Assembly: GCF_000711695.1 (NCBI RefSeq)
Contig: NW_013546958.1
Span: 1 to 64,000 of the forward strand
Reading direction: 5' to 3'
DNA length: 64,000 bases
Source of the DNA: Tilletiaria anomala UBC 951
Taxonomy: Eukaryota; Basidiomycota; Exobasidiomycetes; Georgefischeriales; Tilletiariaceae
Shown here: one piece after another, positions 45,358 through 57,400 of the stretch
Position numbering within the stretch: the first letter of the stretch is position 1
How the letters are laid out: each line of letters starts with the position of its first letter
Position numbers and translations under genes: made by a program
Notes under the pieces: model-generated
The model's input: only the letters and a program-made list of their open reading frames with translations
What the model was told of the DNA's origin: nothing
The model's database searches: none

Positions 45358-46352
45358 GAAAAAGAGCCAAGGTTGGGACGTCCCTGGTTCTCCTTGCCGG
45401 ATTGAGGGGGTGTCGTACATTAGCTTTTTCGGTTATGCTTCAACGTATAGATGTGATGTTATGTGGGCCCACAAAATACAGCTAGCGTCATTAAAGAGCT
45501 GTTTCTTGCGCTTCTCGTTCACTGATTGTGGTCACAGGCCCATAAGTTATACCGTATGTGCATAATTGGTAAGGCCATGAAGCGCTGTAATGAGCAGTGG
45601 CAACCTTGGACCGTGGAGACGGTGCTGGCGCCTGGCGATGCTTGCAAGAAGACGTACGTCCTGCTCTGTACATAGCTGAGATGCGGAGAATCGAGGGCCA
45701 TATGAGGTTGAACGACGAAGACTGCCTGCTGTTGCTGTGGTACTCGAGAGTATGTGGTGGAGCACAGACAGCGTCCGCACTCAGCAATGGGCAGAGCCTG
45801 CAGCAGTGATTATGTAAATGCTTACATAGTTGTGCACCTCCGCCCCGTCTTCCCCCGGGAGGCGGGACCCCTGTGTGTGGCAGTCAAGTCTCCGATCAGT
45901 CGGGAGTGTTGGCGGCACTGTGGCAGTTTCCACGCATTGCCTTGATCTGTGGCGAAGAGTCGACATCGCTCGTCAGTCTTCAGCACGCGAGATACAACAA
46001 CCAGCGCACTTATGCCACCCCCCCGCACGGCCCCCTGATACAGCATCTCTATCGCTCCCAGCGCCCATTCTCTCGAACTGCGTAGAAGGAGAACGAGGAC
46101 GAAGACGGCAACGAACATCGTTCTCGTGCTTGGCCCCTCTGTGACACTGCTTCTCAGCTCGTGGCTGCGACGACGGCGTGTGTCGAGGGTGTCCATGACG
46201 ATGATCATCGCAAGCAGCTCTTCACCCCACTTTCTCCTGCTTGCCTTTCCTTGCGACTTGAATCCTTGACCCGGGTCCCAGATCAACGTGTAGATGGATC
46301 TTCTGATCTGCGTTGAGCAGCATCCTCGTTTCCTCCGCTTTTGCTTGGCATC
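45358..46352. other. Intergenic region and BAR-PH-ArfGAP promoter
   Basis: One kilobase without a supported gene. A minus-strand frame at 45822-46286 has a hydrophobic stretch but no family resemblance and lies over the likely promoter, so it was not accepted. Confidence 0.5.
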
Positions 46353-49300
46353 ATGCTAGCATCGACCGCGTCCTCCACTCATATTCTGCCAGACCGCGCA
46401 GAGATGGGGCCAGGAGGACCATTAACGGCAGCTTCATCGTTGTCGACCCTGAGCACACAAGCGCAAGCAAATGCACAATCCATGTCGACGCCAACAATAT
46501 CCTCGGCGCCCTTCAATGTGCCCGGCCACTCAATCTACCTGCTTGATCCACGCCGCCTTAATGTGCTCTCCCTCGCCATCAGCTACTCGACTGTGTTTTC
46601 GGCTGATGCGTCGTATGCAGATTCCGAGCATATTAATGCGGTTTCGGGAACAACATCAGTACCACCGTTACCCCCACCTTCGTCGACAACGGCGGGGACA
46701 ACATCATTCCTCAATAGTCCAAGCGCTGTTTCGAGAGCAAGCTGGCGCAACTCGACGCATGCGACAGGCCCGTCGTCGACATTGTCCTCTTCCTCCTTCG
46801 CGTCTACGGCTCCTGGCGCTGGAGAACAGGCCCTTTCTGCAACTAGGTCTTCATCCTCCGCAGCAGCAACAGCAGCACACGAGAAGGTCACGAGGCGCAC
46901 ACTGCTGGGGCAGCAACAGCATGAACAGCAGCAAGAACAACAAACGCAGAGTCACCAACAGACGCCACAGCAACAGAGCCGCTTATGCAAACGCACTATA
47001 AGCATCGACATTGGTGCGAAACCGAAGGATGTCTGGGCCGAGATGGGCCGCGCGGCGCGCGGCGCTGCGGGTACGATGAACGATAAGGCTAACGCACTAC
47101 AGATGCAGGTGCAGGCGCAGTTGCATGGGGCTAGCACTAGCAGTAGTCCTAATGAGGTTGCTGGCGCAGTCAATGGACATGTGAATGGCTTCCATCCAGG
47201 CAGTGCTGGAAGTAGTGGGACGAGGGGAAGCAAACATCAGCAACCTTCCTCCTCCTCATCACTCTCAATTCCATCATCGCCACAACTTCCGACGACGGCA
47301 GCTAGCGCGGGTCAGATGCTCTTGGCCGGGCGCAGCATCGACGGGACACTCGCACGACGCGTCAGCGCCATCGCACAGGTTACGGTGCGCCCGCAGAGCA
47401 TGACATACGGCTGCCGCGAAGGACGTCTGATGGACCCCGAGGTGCCGCTCGACTTTGCGTGTCGCCGTGGTGTCACTGTTGGTGGTGCTGCTGGTGCGTA
47501 TGTGCCGGGCGGGGTTCTGGATGGAGTCGCAGAGGAGCAAGCGTCGAATGAGCCGCCGATCGAATTCCTCGTCGATTCCGAGGCACCCGTCACGCTGCGC
47601 AGTGTCAACAGCGCTGGCAAGCACAGGGGAAATCAGAGCAATGGCCTTGCCAAGGGAGACCCGAACAGCACATCCTCAAAGAGACCCTTCGACCCTTCAC
47701 GTCTGCTGCTCAAGATCAGCCCGCCGACGCACGCAGCGCTCGAGCTCTGGCGGCGCGCAGGGCACGGGTGCGGTAGCACTGGCACCCCGGCTGTGAGTGG
47801 CAGCGCAGAGCATGGAGGCGCATATATTCAGCATCTGCTTCGGTTGAGTTTTCGATTGCGCTTGAGTGCACAAGGGTATGCGCAAGGCCAGGCACAGGGT
47901 CAAGGGCGGGTCGTCTTCCTGTGCGCCGAGTCGGCGCAGCGGCTCTATGATATCCTCGTATCCGCAGCAGCAGCGCCTTCTTCGACATCGACGACGGCAT
48001 TTTATTCGAATGTGTTCAACTCGGATGAGCATGCGTGTGCCGCAGGCGTGTGGCGCAAAGATGTCGTCGTGCAGTATCACGTTGGCAGCGTTGGTGTCAG
48101 CGCCGGCGTCGGCGTTGCGAAAGACCATGACTTCGAGTGGTGCTGGTCTCCGCACGCTTCCACTTCTGATCGCGCGGGCGGCGATGCGGATCGAGAACAA
48201 GATGGCTCACCACTCTTCTCACCAGCTTCAGGAACGAAATTGGCTTGTGCTGTGGGTCAAAGTTAGGACACGAAAAGGGGGATAGAGTGGATTCGCTGAC
48301 CTATACATTTTGGTTTGTGCTCAGTTCATTGAAGTCTCCCCAAGTGGCAAAATCTCGGTTCTCTCTTACTTCCATTTTTGGGCTGTTATCCCGAGCCCTG
48401 CTCAAGTTCGCTTATTGCCGCCCACTGCGATGACATCAGTGTCAATTCCCGCACCGCCATCTGGCTTGATCGGGCCTGGGATTCTATCGTCATCAACAAC
48501 AGCAGCAGTATCAGCGCCATCAGTAGCTGTGTCAACGCCGGCAGGAAGGCGGACGCGCAGTTCGGCCTCTCCGCGGACTCTGCACGCTTCACTCGGCCCT
48601 GATGCGCCCTCGATCGTCGCAGCGCTCCAGAATCCCGACGGGCTGTTTGACGGCTCACCGGGCCTGGCCAAACAGCAGCATCTGTCCTCAAGTGCAGGGG
48701 ACATACAGCAGTCGCCATTGCTGGCACGCGGTCAAAGGCGGAGCCAATGGGCCAGAGTGTCGCCCAGGTCGAACGGTACGCTTGAGCTCCGGCCCTTTCC
48801 TTCTCGTTCTTCGACCAGCGATGTGGCAGAGTTGCATGTGGATGCAGCCACAGACATCACAGCCGGCACTGGCTCCTCTGTGGCAGCGATGCGAGAGGCA
48901 ATCAGTGGCGTTCGTTCCGCGCATCTAGACATCAACCGCATGGACATTGCGCTAGAAGATGCTGAAGAGGATTCGCCCGTCTTTCGCGCGGCGGTTGCAG
49001 GTCTGGAGAAGCGCACGGCGAGTGTCAAGAAGGCTTGTAAGGCGCTGCTGCGCGTGTGGCAGGACACACGTACGCAATTGCTTGCGGCGCAGCATGCCGA
49101 TCTGCAGATGGCCGCGGCGTTCGACGAGCTCGCTTCGCTCGCACCCAACACGCTTGGGCAACTCAAGCTCATCTTGCTCGATCCTACTCGCCAAAAGGAC
49201 ACGGCGAGAGAGAAGGAGCGCATGGATATGCTCGACCGATACGTCGAAATCCCCGTGCAGCGCCTGCTGGACCTATGCCGCAGCGCACAGGAGCAGGTCA

Positions 49301-52300
49301 AGGTGTTCGATGCGGAGAGCAAGGCATACTACGCCTCCATGCAGAAGTGGATGTCCTCACGCAGCACCAGCAGCTCCCATGTTGCCGCACTCAGCGGCCT
49401 GCCACCCCCCACTACCAGCCAGAGTGTTCTTGCCGACGCGCAAAGCATTGTTCGCAGTACCAGCGGCAGCAACAGTAGCCACAGCAGCAAGGTCGACGTG
49501 TCCTCTGAAAAGCAGCTATTGCGCCATCTCAGCTTCGCCAGGGCGCGCGTCGAATTGTTTGCAGTCATGTCTAGGTTGCACGGTGGTAAGGCGGAGCTGG
49601 AGCTGTTCAAGGACGTCATGAGCCTTGCGGCTTGGTGCGCTGAGAGTCCCGGCACTACGTGGGGTGCAACCTGGCCAACTGAATCGGCGAGGACAACACT
49701 AACATCCTTGCATGCAGGCAGCAAGTTCACCACGACCCAGGCCGACTTGATGGAGGAGCAGGTCTTCCTCCGCCTCGCCGAGCTGGATGGGCAGGTCTCC
49801 AGCTTGGAGACTCTGACTAAGGCAGGGATTGCGGAGGTGGGCGAGCGAACGGGTATCGAACCTGTTCGTTCCACGGGGCAGCGCATCAAGAGTCTGCTCA
49901 CGACACTCGGCATCTCGACTAGCGGGGGCGGTAATACCGGTAAACAGCAGCACGCAGTAGACGCGTCGTTTTCAAAAGAACTTACCGCTTCGCCGTCGTC
50001 GGGGGTTCGACCTCTAGCGAAAGTCCGTCGCAAAGTCTCGACAAAACTCAGCATCAGCAGCAATAACGCAGCCCACGTTTCCGCGACGAGCCTTTCGCAA
50101 CAGCAGGCACCTGTCACGGCGTCGCTACCATCAATGGTTTCGCCCATGGCGCAGGCGCTCGGTCGCTGGCGAAATCGAGAGGATGCCATGTCACCTGGAG
50201 GTAGCGTCCTTCCGTTCAGCCCTAGCAGTCCAGTCATTATGCAGACTCCCCTGAGGCAGTCAACATCACAGCGACACAGCCATGATGGTGAGACCTTTGG
50301 GGCTGCAGCTGCAGCACATGAGGACGCGACGGAACGCTTTGCAGGGGCGACGATGGATTCATCGCCCACGCTCACACGACGTTCCATCAGCATGCATGCC
50401 CAGCGACCGTCTCTGTACGATCTGGAAGCTCGTCGGCGTCTGTTTGTTGGACGATGCACATCAACGGATGATGGCAGTACCACCAGGCACTCTCCTTCCC
50501 TCGGTCTTGGCATCTCCACTGGCGCCACAACTTCCGAGGCTTCGTCTGCTCGCAGTGGCGGCACGTCGAATCAATCTGCGCGAGCCCCAAGCCGTTTACC
50601 GTCCATTCAGACTGGCAAAGATCGTAAAAAGCAAGGTGTGCTATGGGTCTCAAAGCCTACCAGCGTCGGTGGAGGTGATATGCCTCGCAGTGTTGCACGC
50701 GCTTATCATTGGCACGAGGCCTGGGTGGTCCTTTCTGGCTCTGGACACCTCGGCGAATATGCAGATTGGAAAGACGCTAAAGTACTCGAGCCCTCGGCAC
50801 CAATCATCGACCTGCGTTTTGCCACCGTGCGCGAAGCTCGTGGATTGGATCGAAGGTTCACGTTCGAAGTTGTGACTCGTGATTCGCGCAGATTCTTTCA
50901 AACAGCAGATGAGGCAGCGTTGAAAGAGTGGATGACCGCAATCAGCCGGGCGATTGAAAGTTTGATCAACGGCACAAGTAGTGTTCGTCAGGTGGACAAG
51001 GTCGTTCGGTCAAGTCAGCGCTGGAGCGCAAATGGCGAAGCAATCCAACCAATGATAGGCGACGAATTCGGCCGCGACCGACCGGCCGAGTCGATTGCAT
51101 CTTCTAAAGCTTTCAGTCAGAGCTTGACTGATCTCACCAACCCTGGCGGCGGTGCCGCGCGTCTCCTTCAATGGGGCTCTGATGCTGCGGCTGGACTCCG
51201 CAGCAAGCGTGACAGCCGCGTGTTGTCGATGGTCAGCGAGTCAAATGCGCCCACCAATGCTGACGGTGTAGACAAGCTCTACTTAGCTGGGATTTCGAAC
51301 AAGACACCCGTCTCGGGCTACGTGCCAAACATCAGCACCAAACGGGTATCCAGGGAAATCAGCGAAAGCGGGCTTTCCGCCGGCTCTGACATGGATGCCG
51401 AATTTGACCGGCGCATCGAAGAAATGGTGCACAGCAGCTATGGCTTTGATGCCGCGAAGCGACGGTCGTCTGGCCACGGTGTCGGTGTAAGCGTCGTGAG
51501 CGTCGGGGCTGTCGCGCCTAGTCCCCGAATCGCTGCTGCTACTGGACGCAGCAAGGAGGCCCGGGCTGCAGAGATCAGTGAAATTGCGCGCCGCGCAGAG
51601 AATTCCATCTGCGCTGATTGCCGAACAAAAGGTGAGTGTGATTCCAGACTGGTACAGGAGATAGGGGGGATGCTAAACGTTGGGCCACAATGTCTTTGTG
51701 CTTGTAGAGCCACGTTGGGCGTCGTGGGCCCTCGGCGGACAGCCCTGCTGCATTTTTATCTGCATCGCCTGCTCCGGTGTACATCGCAGTCTGGGTGTGC
51801 AAGTCTCCAAAGTCAAGAGCGTCGATCTTGACGACTGGACCGAAGAACAGATCGAAGCCGCGAGCCGTTGGGGCAACCTGAAAGCCAATGCCTACTGGGA
51901 GCACTCGCGGCCAGAGACCGCCGTCTGCAGCCGCAGCGATCAGAGCTTCTGGATTCAGAAGTATAGAGACCGGGCCTGGTGCCCACCTTTGTCGCTTCAC
52001 GAATGGATCGCGTCCAAGGAAAACATCAAACGTGACAGCATCATCTCCGTCAGTTCGTTCGCCTGCCAGCCACCGCTTTCCCGATCGACTCCATCCCCTG
52101 GTGGCCTTCGGCGTTCGATCACCGAAATTGACACGCGCATCCGCCCACATCCGCCTCCTTCACCGCGGCATGTGAACACGGACCTCAACATTCATACCCC
52201 ATCTCGTCCAAACTTTAGTCTTCCGACGACATCCTGGACACCATCACCAAATGGCATTTCGCATTTCCGCTCTGCATCAGCTTCATTCGCAAACAGCAAC

Positions 52301-52327
52301 AACAATGCAAAGTCAGCAGCTACGTGA
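46353..52327 (+). CDS. BAR-PH-ArfGAP domain protein (ACAP/Csx2-like)
   Basis: ArfGAPs of this type sense curved membranes by BAR and PH domains and switch off Arf GTPases in vesicle traffic. Exons are 46353-48251, 48325-51631 and 51708-52327, giving 1941 residues. The first intron (73 nt, GTGGGT donor, CTGAC branch site) links a frame that was open to 48266 with the next; both sides are phase 0 and the join reads [13 protein letters not shown], so a single gene is preferred over two. The N-terminal 800 residues are mostly disordered but contain [21 protein letters not shown]-like helices lie at about residues 820-985, the PH domain at about 1400-1520 (with a Trp near its end in LKEWMTAI), and the ArfGAP at about 1725-1860 ([29 protein letters not shown]). 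The finger's middle spacing is 21 residues instead of 16. No ankyrin repeats are seen. Confidence 0.85.
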
Positions 52328-52574
52328 TCTCCCGATTGTTCTCGACTTCTCTTTGCAGACGCGCAATTCAAGGTTCCCATGGGCGCTGAGCATCTTTGAT
52401 CGTATTTTGGTTACCAATCAGTACCTGGTATCCTTCAATGTACACACACCCTCCCAGCATCGGCTTTATTTCGTGAGCTTTTTATGGATGGAAACTAGCA
52501 AGTTTGATCTACTATACATGCATGTCTATTACTCAATCGAAAGCGTCGCGAGGATTGCCCTGCCCTGCCATGCC
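52328..52574. other. Convergent 3' intergenic region
   Basis: About 250 bp between the ArfGAP gene and the convergent PET8-type gene. A CTTTGCAG acceptor-like site at about 52350-52357 could give the ArfGAP gene an alternative short last exon. Otherwise it is 3' UTR sequence. Confidence 0.45.
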
Positions 52575-53854
52575 TCATAGATGGTCGGGCCGATCAGACG
52601 GAGGCTCTAATACGGAAAGGCCAAGCTCGAACGTGCCCAAGAACACAGCGCCACCCAGGCCGATCCAGAGCGTCCGTGGGACGATACCTCTGAACAATGC
52701 GCCTGGACCTTCAATTTTCATGATGTGCTTTAGTGTAGGAACGATCTTTTTGTTCACATCTGCAAGCGGATGGGACGTTGCTGAAGTAGTATCCTGCTAT
52801 TTGCACAAAAGGATCAGAATACTCATTCTTTTGTTGATGATCAATGTTTGCACAGGACATACCTTGTGCAACATGATCCTTGTCTTGGCGACGTCAAGCG
52901 GCGTTGTCAGTGCTGCCGCAATTGCTCCAGCCGCGCTTCCAGAAAGGGCAACCTCGAAGCCTGTCAGGTCTCCACGTGAATCTTGATTTTGCATAGGATT
53001 CTGTTCGTATCGCCGCCGTCCTCGCCGACGGTTGGTAAAGTGTAGTTTGAAGCTCTCGTAGAGTGGAAATTGAATGCAGGTGAAAGGGATCTGAGAGCAT
53101 CCATTGTACAGTGATCAACGAGAGGCTCGCATTCCGTTGCTTCCTTGGTTCTGCTTACCTCGCGGCCAACTGTGCTTGCAAAGCCGCGATAATATCCTCT
53201 CAGTCCTGATTCGCGCCCGACGGTTCGGAAAGCCTCCCAAGTAGATACGGTCGACCCGTACGAAAGTGTCTGCTGACGCGATTTGATCACTTCCGTCGGT
53301 ACCCTTATCAGGCAAGCTGCTGTCTCAGCCATGCTTGCCGAAGCCATATGCAAAATAGGTGCTGCCCATCGGCCCATGATGCTCCCATCGTTGCCAGATA
53401 TTGCTGAAGGCACCCGAAAGACGGATGGGAACATGTCACGAAGAACAGGCTTGAGTGTCTCATATGTCACGAAGAAGGTCGCTGCGCCGGGTGCGCTGCC
53501 GACTGCTACGCTACCAAGTCCTTTGTAGATACCGGAAAAGCCACCAGCTGCGAGGAAGCCTTGCGACGCTTGCAGACGCGTCTTGATGGTGTCGATCGGG
53601 CTGGAAGTCGGGTTGTAAACGAAAGGAGCGCCAAGCAGAAAGGTCGAAGACGTGAGAATGAGCATGGATTGACGGCACAAGCTTGATTAATTCTTACTAG
53701 AAAAGCAGATCGACAGACAGGCCAGAGCATGCACCTGCCTGCATGCAAGCATGACAGTGAGTACTCCATTGCATGAGGACAGCAGAACGAACTTGGCGTG
53801 ATGAGCACTCACCATGAGCGCCGATGAGAAAGCGGGTCCCTTTGAGTCTCCCAT
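52575..53854 (-). CDS. PET8: Mitochondrial S-adenosylmethionine carrier
   Basis: Pet8/SAMC is a solute carrier of the mitochondrial inner membrane that exchanges S-adenosylmethionine for S-adenosylhomocysteine, supplying matrix methylation, lipoate and biotin synthesis. Five exons (53854-53813, 53738-53698, 53600-53159, 53090-52863, 52793-52575) are separated by introns of 74, 97, 68 and 69 nt, giving 323 residues, the normal family size. The three carrier signatures are [20 protein letters not shown] and [10 protein letters not shown]. Subfamily-specific blocks match yeast Pet8: [34 protein letters not shown] across intron 3, and the end [20 protein letters not shown]. The first two exons are only 42 and 41 nt and supply [28 protein letters not shown], the usual first helix. 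Six membrane segments are expected. It is divergent from the PDK1-like gene. Confidence 0.96.
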
Positions 53855-54425
53855 CTTGCCAAGTTCTGCCGCACACCAGCAGGCGGAAGCAGCCCAAGGG
53901 GGTGCCTTTCAATGCAGTTTTGTCTTGGTTGTACACGATAACAGTGTCCAGTAGCTTCGTGTGAGGACGAGCGTGTCAAGGTATGTGTGCATTAATGGAT
54001 CTGCACTGTGGATTTGCGCGGTCGCGCGGCTTCTGGCGGTGACGTGTTGTTTCGGCATCTCAACAATTCGTTGACTGATCATTGGAGCTCATCCCCTTTC
54101 CAACATGGTGTAATGCAACACTCCATTCGGGAAATCTTCGCAGCCCTTGCTCGGTGCATCAAGTGCGCTTGTCGCTGGGCATGAAAAGCGCACCCGATCT
54201 CAGGCAAACAATGCTCGCCGGCTGGGAGCGTTCGTCGCTGCTGCCAGCATCAGCGGCAACGTTTGACGTGTCTGTAAAGCAGCACCACTTTGAGAGCTGA
54301 AGCGAAGTACTGCTATAACAAAGGTGCAAGATCCTTCGAACAGGGGAGTGACATATCGAATCTGGAGGCCATCGAGCTGCAACGCATGCTCCAGCTCGGA
54401 CTGCATCCAAGGATCTTCGTTTGCG
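53855..54425. promoter_or_regulatory. Divergent promoter between the PET8-type and PDK1-like genes
   Basis: Some 570 bp between two start codons. No coding sequence is supported. The PDK1-like frame is open back to 54324 but has no ATG before 54426. Confidence 0.45.
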
Positions 54426-57400
54426 ATGGACCATCCAGCTGTGCCTCTCGTAAGTGGTGGGCCCTTCTCTGCCAACGATGGCGACACCGGCAGTCTCACA
54501 GCTCAGGACGAGGTGTTTCTGCGACAAGAGCAGATTCAAAATCTTTCTGTATGCTCTACGACACAGCGAGCCTCGCCTCAGTCCGGGTCAGGTGATGGCA
54601 CTCCGCGTGATCTCGAACGACAGACATCCTCTCGTATTCGATCAGGGTTGCTCTCTCGAGCTGCATCCGAAGCAGATGGTCGGCGAAGGGCGTCTGGTAG
54701 AACGCCACCACATTCGCAGTCAGCAACGTCCTCCATCTATGCTTCGGCATCGGCCTCCGAGAGCGATGGCGGTGGCAATAGCTCAGGCTGGTCATTGCCT
54801 TCTTCGCGACACGGGAGTAACGCGGGGTTCAGAACTTCCGTAACTGTTCAAACCTCTCCGCCAGGAGTGTCAAGTCCTACAGCGATGGGCTTTGGTACGT
54901 TGAGCTTGGCAGATCGTTTCGTTCAGCAACAGTATCAACACCAGCAACAACCAGGCTCACTTCAAAGTAGCACCTTGCGATCTCCCTTCAGCGAGGATTC
55001 TGAACCACCATCAGCGGAATCACTGCAGTATGCGCCATCTCTGACGGGCTCACTATCTGCCCCATACAGCCAACCAAGTGGGAACATCTCAATTCATCAT
55101 AACGATAGTGGTAACCTTAGCGAAGGTTCATCAAGCCTTGGTCGCGCCAAATCAGTCAGCAGCGTCAGCAGCGTGACCTCCACGAGCAGCCTAGAGGCAG
55201 TGCCCTTCAGACAGGCACCGCTAGGCAATGTCAGAGCAGGATATAGCAGAGGTCATGCAGGCGCTGGATGGGATGGCTTGGGCTCAGCAGGGTTGCCCTT
55301 GGCACCCATGTCAGCACCACTGGCGGGATCAGATGGGGAAGTGTACAACAACTTTTCGAGCGCATCCGAAATGGTGCAAATGCCAGGGACAGATGCTTGC
55401 GGACCCATTTCGAAGATTTTGCCGCCTAGTGCCGCTGCCGTTGGTGGTTCTCTGACAGCATCGAATGCTCGACCGCGACTGCTTCCCAAGGCTACTCAGC
55501 ATGACTGGCTTTACAGGAATGCCCCAGGCTTAGCAGTACCCGGGAAACCTGGCCGCATTGCTTCAACGAGCAGCCTCCGGTCCAAGCTGGTGCGAGGAGC
55601 TGAGAGGCTAGGCATCAAACCGCTCACGACTTTACCGCTACGAGATGCTGGACCAGCTGCAGCGTACGCAGGTTTGCTCGATGCCGCTGCCTCCTCGCAG
55701 GATTTTCCGCAAGGCAATGGTCTTCCAACAATGCCAGTCAGCGAAAGCCCGATTTCACCCCCTCTCATAACCAGCTCTGTGACAAACGCGCCGCTGCTTG
55801 TTCCAAAATTGCCGCTGTTGGATCTTCAATCCATCCATGCGGTGTCATTGTCAGTGGATTCCTTGTCTGGCCCAGGTCAAACCAGCGGTCGCTCAGATGA
55901 ATCCGCGAATGCTGTGGAAGACTCTCATGCATTCATCCCGCGGAGGCCAGTGCTTATCAACTCAGCTAGCGTTGACCACATCATGACTTTGCAAGAGGCG
56001 ACTTGGCGCGTGACTACTGCTGTGGAAATCATGAAGGACGCCGGCATACCAGTGGTAGATGATGATGCTGCCGATCTAGAGGTAGACAATTTACTGCGGA
56101 CACCGACACGCTTCACACATTCGTTCGTGTTGCCCCCTCGGGAGACACCAGCCTCCTCAAGTCTAGGTACCATCATCAGTACAGCGGCCGTAACTGCAAC
56201 AGGGGACTTCGCAAGTGGTCCTCTTCTGCGCAAGCGGACTCCGGCAGAGCAGGTGAAGTTCGAGGCTCAGACGGGTATCGCAAAGCTCGAAGACCCAGTC
56301 GAAGAGATTTCAGCAATGCAGCCTGAACGTGTTGCCGTCGCATCAGCTCCAGAGGATTCTGTTACAATGTTCACCGCGAACGGAGCTGCTTTCCCCCCTT
56401 CCAGCACCAATGCTCAGCAGTCAATTAGCTCATCATCTCTGACGACGATAGTGGCCGACCATATGGCCGCTGTTACTGCTGAGTCCGATCAGATGGCCGT
56501 CGGTGCTCCATTTGGCCATTCCCACTTGCGTCAAATGTCGTCGTCTCCTGTTCAGCACCTGACCATGGCCCCTGCGCAACGCGACCGCGCTTCGAGCTCG
56601 GCCAGCTCATCAAAGCGGCCGCCATTCTTACGCGCGGCTACTGTTGAGAGTGTTCGGAGCATTCGCAGTGCAGGGAGCCGTAACTCTGCGGCCTTGGAAA
56701 GGGACACGTTGCCTCGATTGGCTAAACAAGAAGATATAGGAGGCCGAAGTCCAAGGTTATCAGATGCGGGTTCGATCGGTGTGATTCCCCTGGCCATGTC
56801 GCGCGAGGCTTCCACAGGTGGATTGAGTACAGCATTTTCTCAATCGCCGAGCCATCAATTGATGCCACCCGTCGGCTCCGTTGGAGCGGCGATTACGACC
56901 TCACCAGCTGGGACGACCTTATCAAATTACAGTCCATTTGTTCGACCGATAAGCGTTGTTAGTGGGATTAGTGCTGTCAGTGACAAGGCGCTTTCCAATG
57001 CTACATCCGGTGAGAATTCTACGACAGCTCCAGCGCCGACTCACCCTGCTTCGTCGTCCGGCCGGTCCACCCGCGGCCCACAAGACTTTGACTTCGGCGA
57101 AGTGCTAGGCGAAGGATCGTACTCAACCGTAATCCAAGCCTGGGATCTTCTTTCCAACCGTCGCAAGGGCCAAGAAAACGACCATGAGCGCCTAACATCG
57201 TCCTCGGCGGCACAGGCCATTGCTGGGGTACAACGTTCTGAACGATCGAGCTCAAGAGAAGGCAAGAAAGTTTATGCGATAAAGGTGCTCGATAAAGTTC
57301 ACATCCTGAAGCAGAAAAAGCAGAAATATGTCGGCGTTGAAAAGGAGGCATTGAGCCTGCTCATTAAGCTTCCCGGAGTAGTCACTCTTTTTTGGACTTT

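Noticed and set aside
45822-46286. 154-residue minus-strand frame with a hydrophobic stretch
   Set aside because: A single weak hydrophobic run without a family; it sits over the promoter of the ArfGAP gene.
49329-50564. 411-residue minus-strand frame
   Set aside because: It is antisense to the BAR-PH-ArfGAP gene, where the plus strand has recognisable domains.
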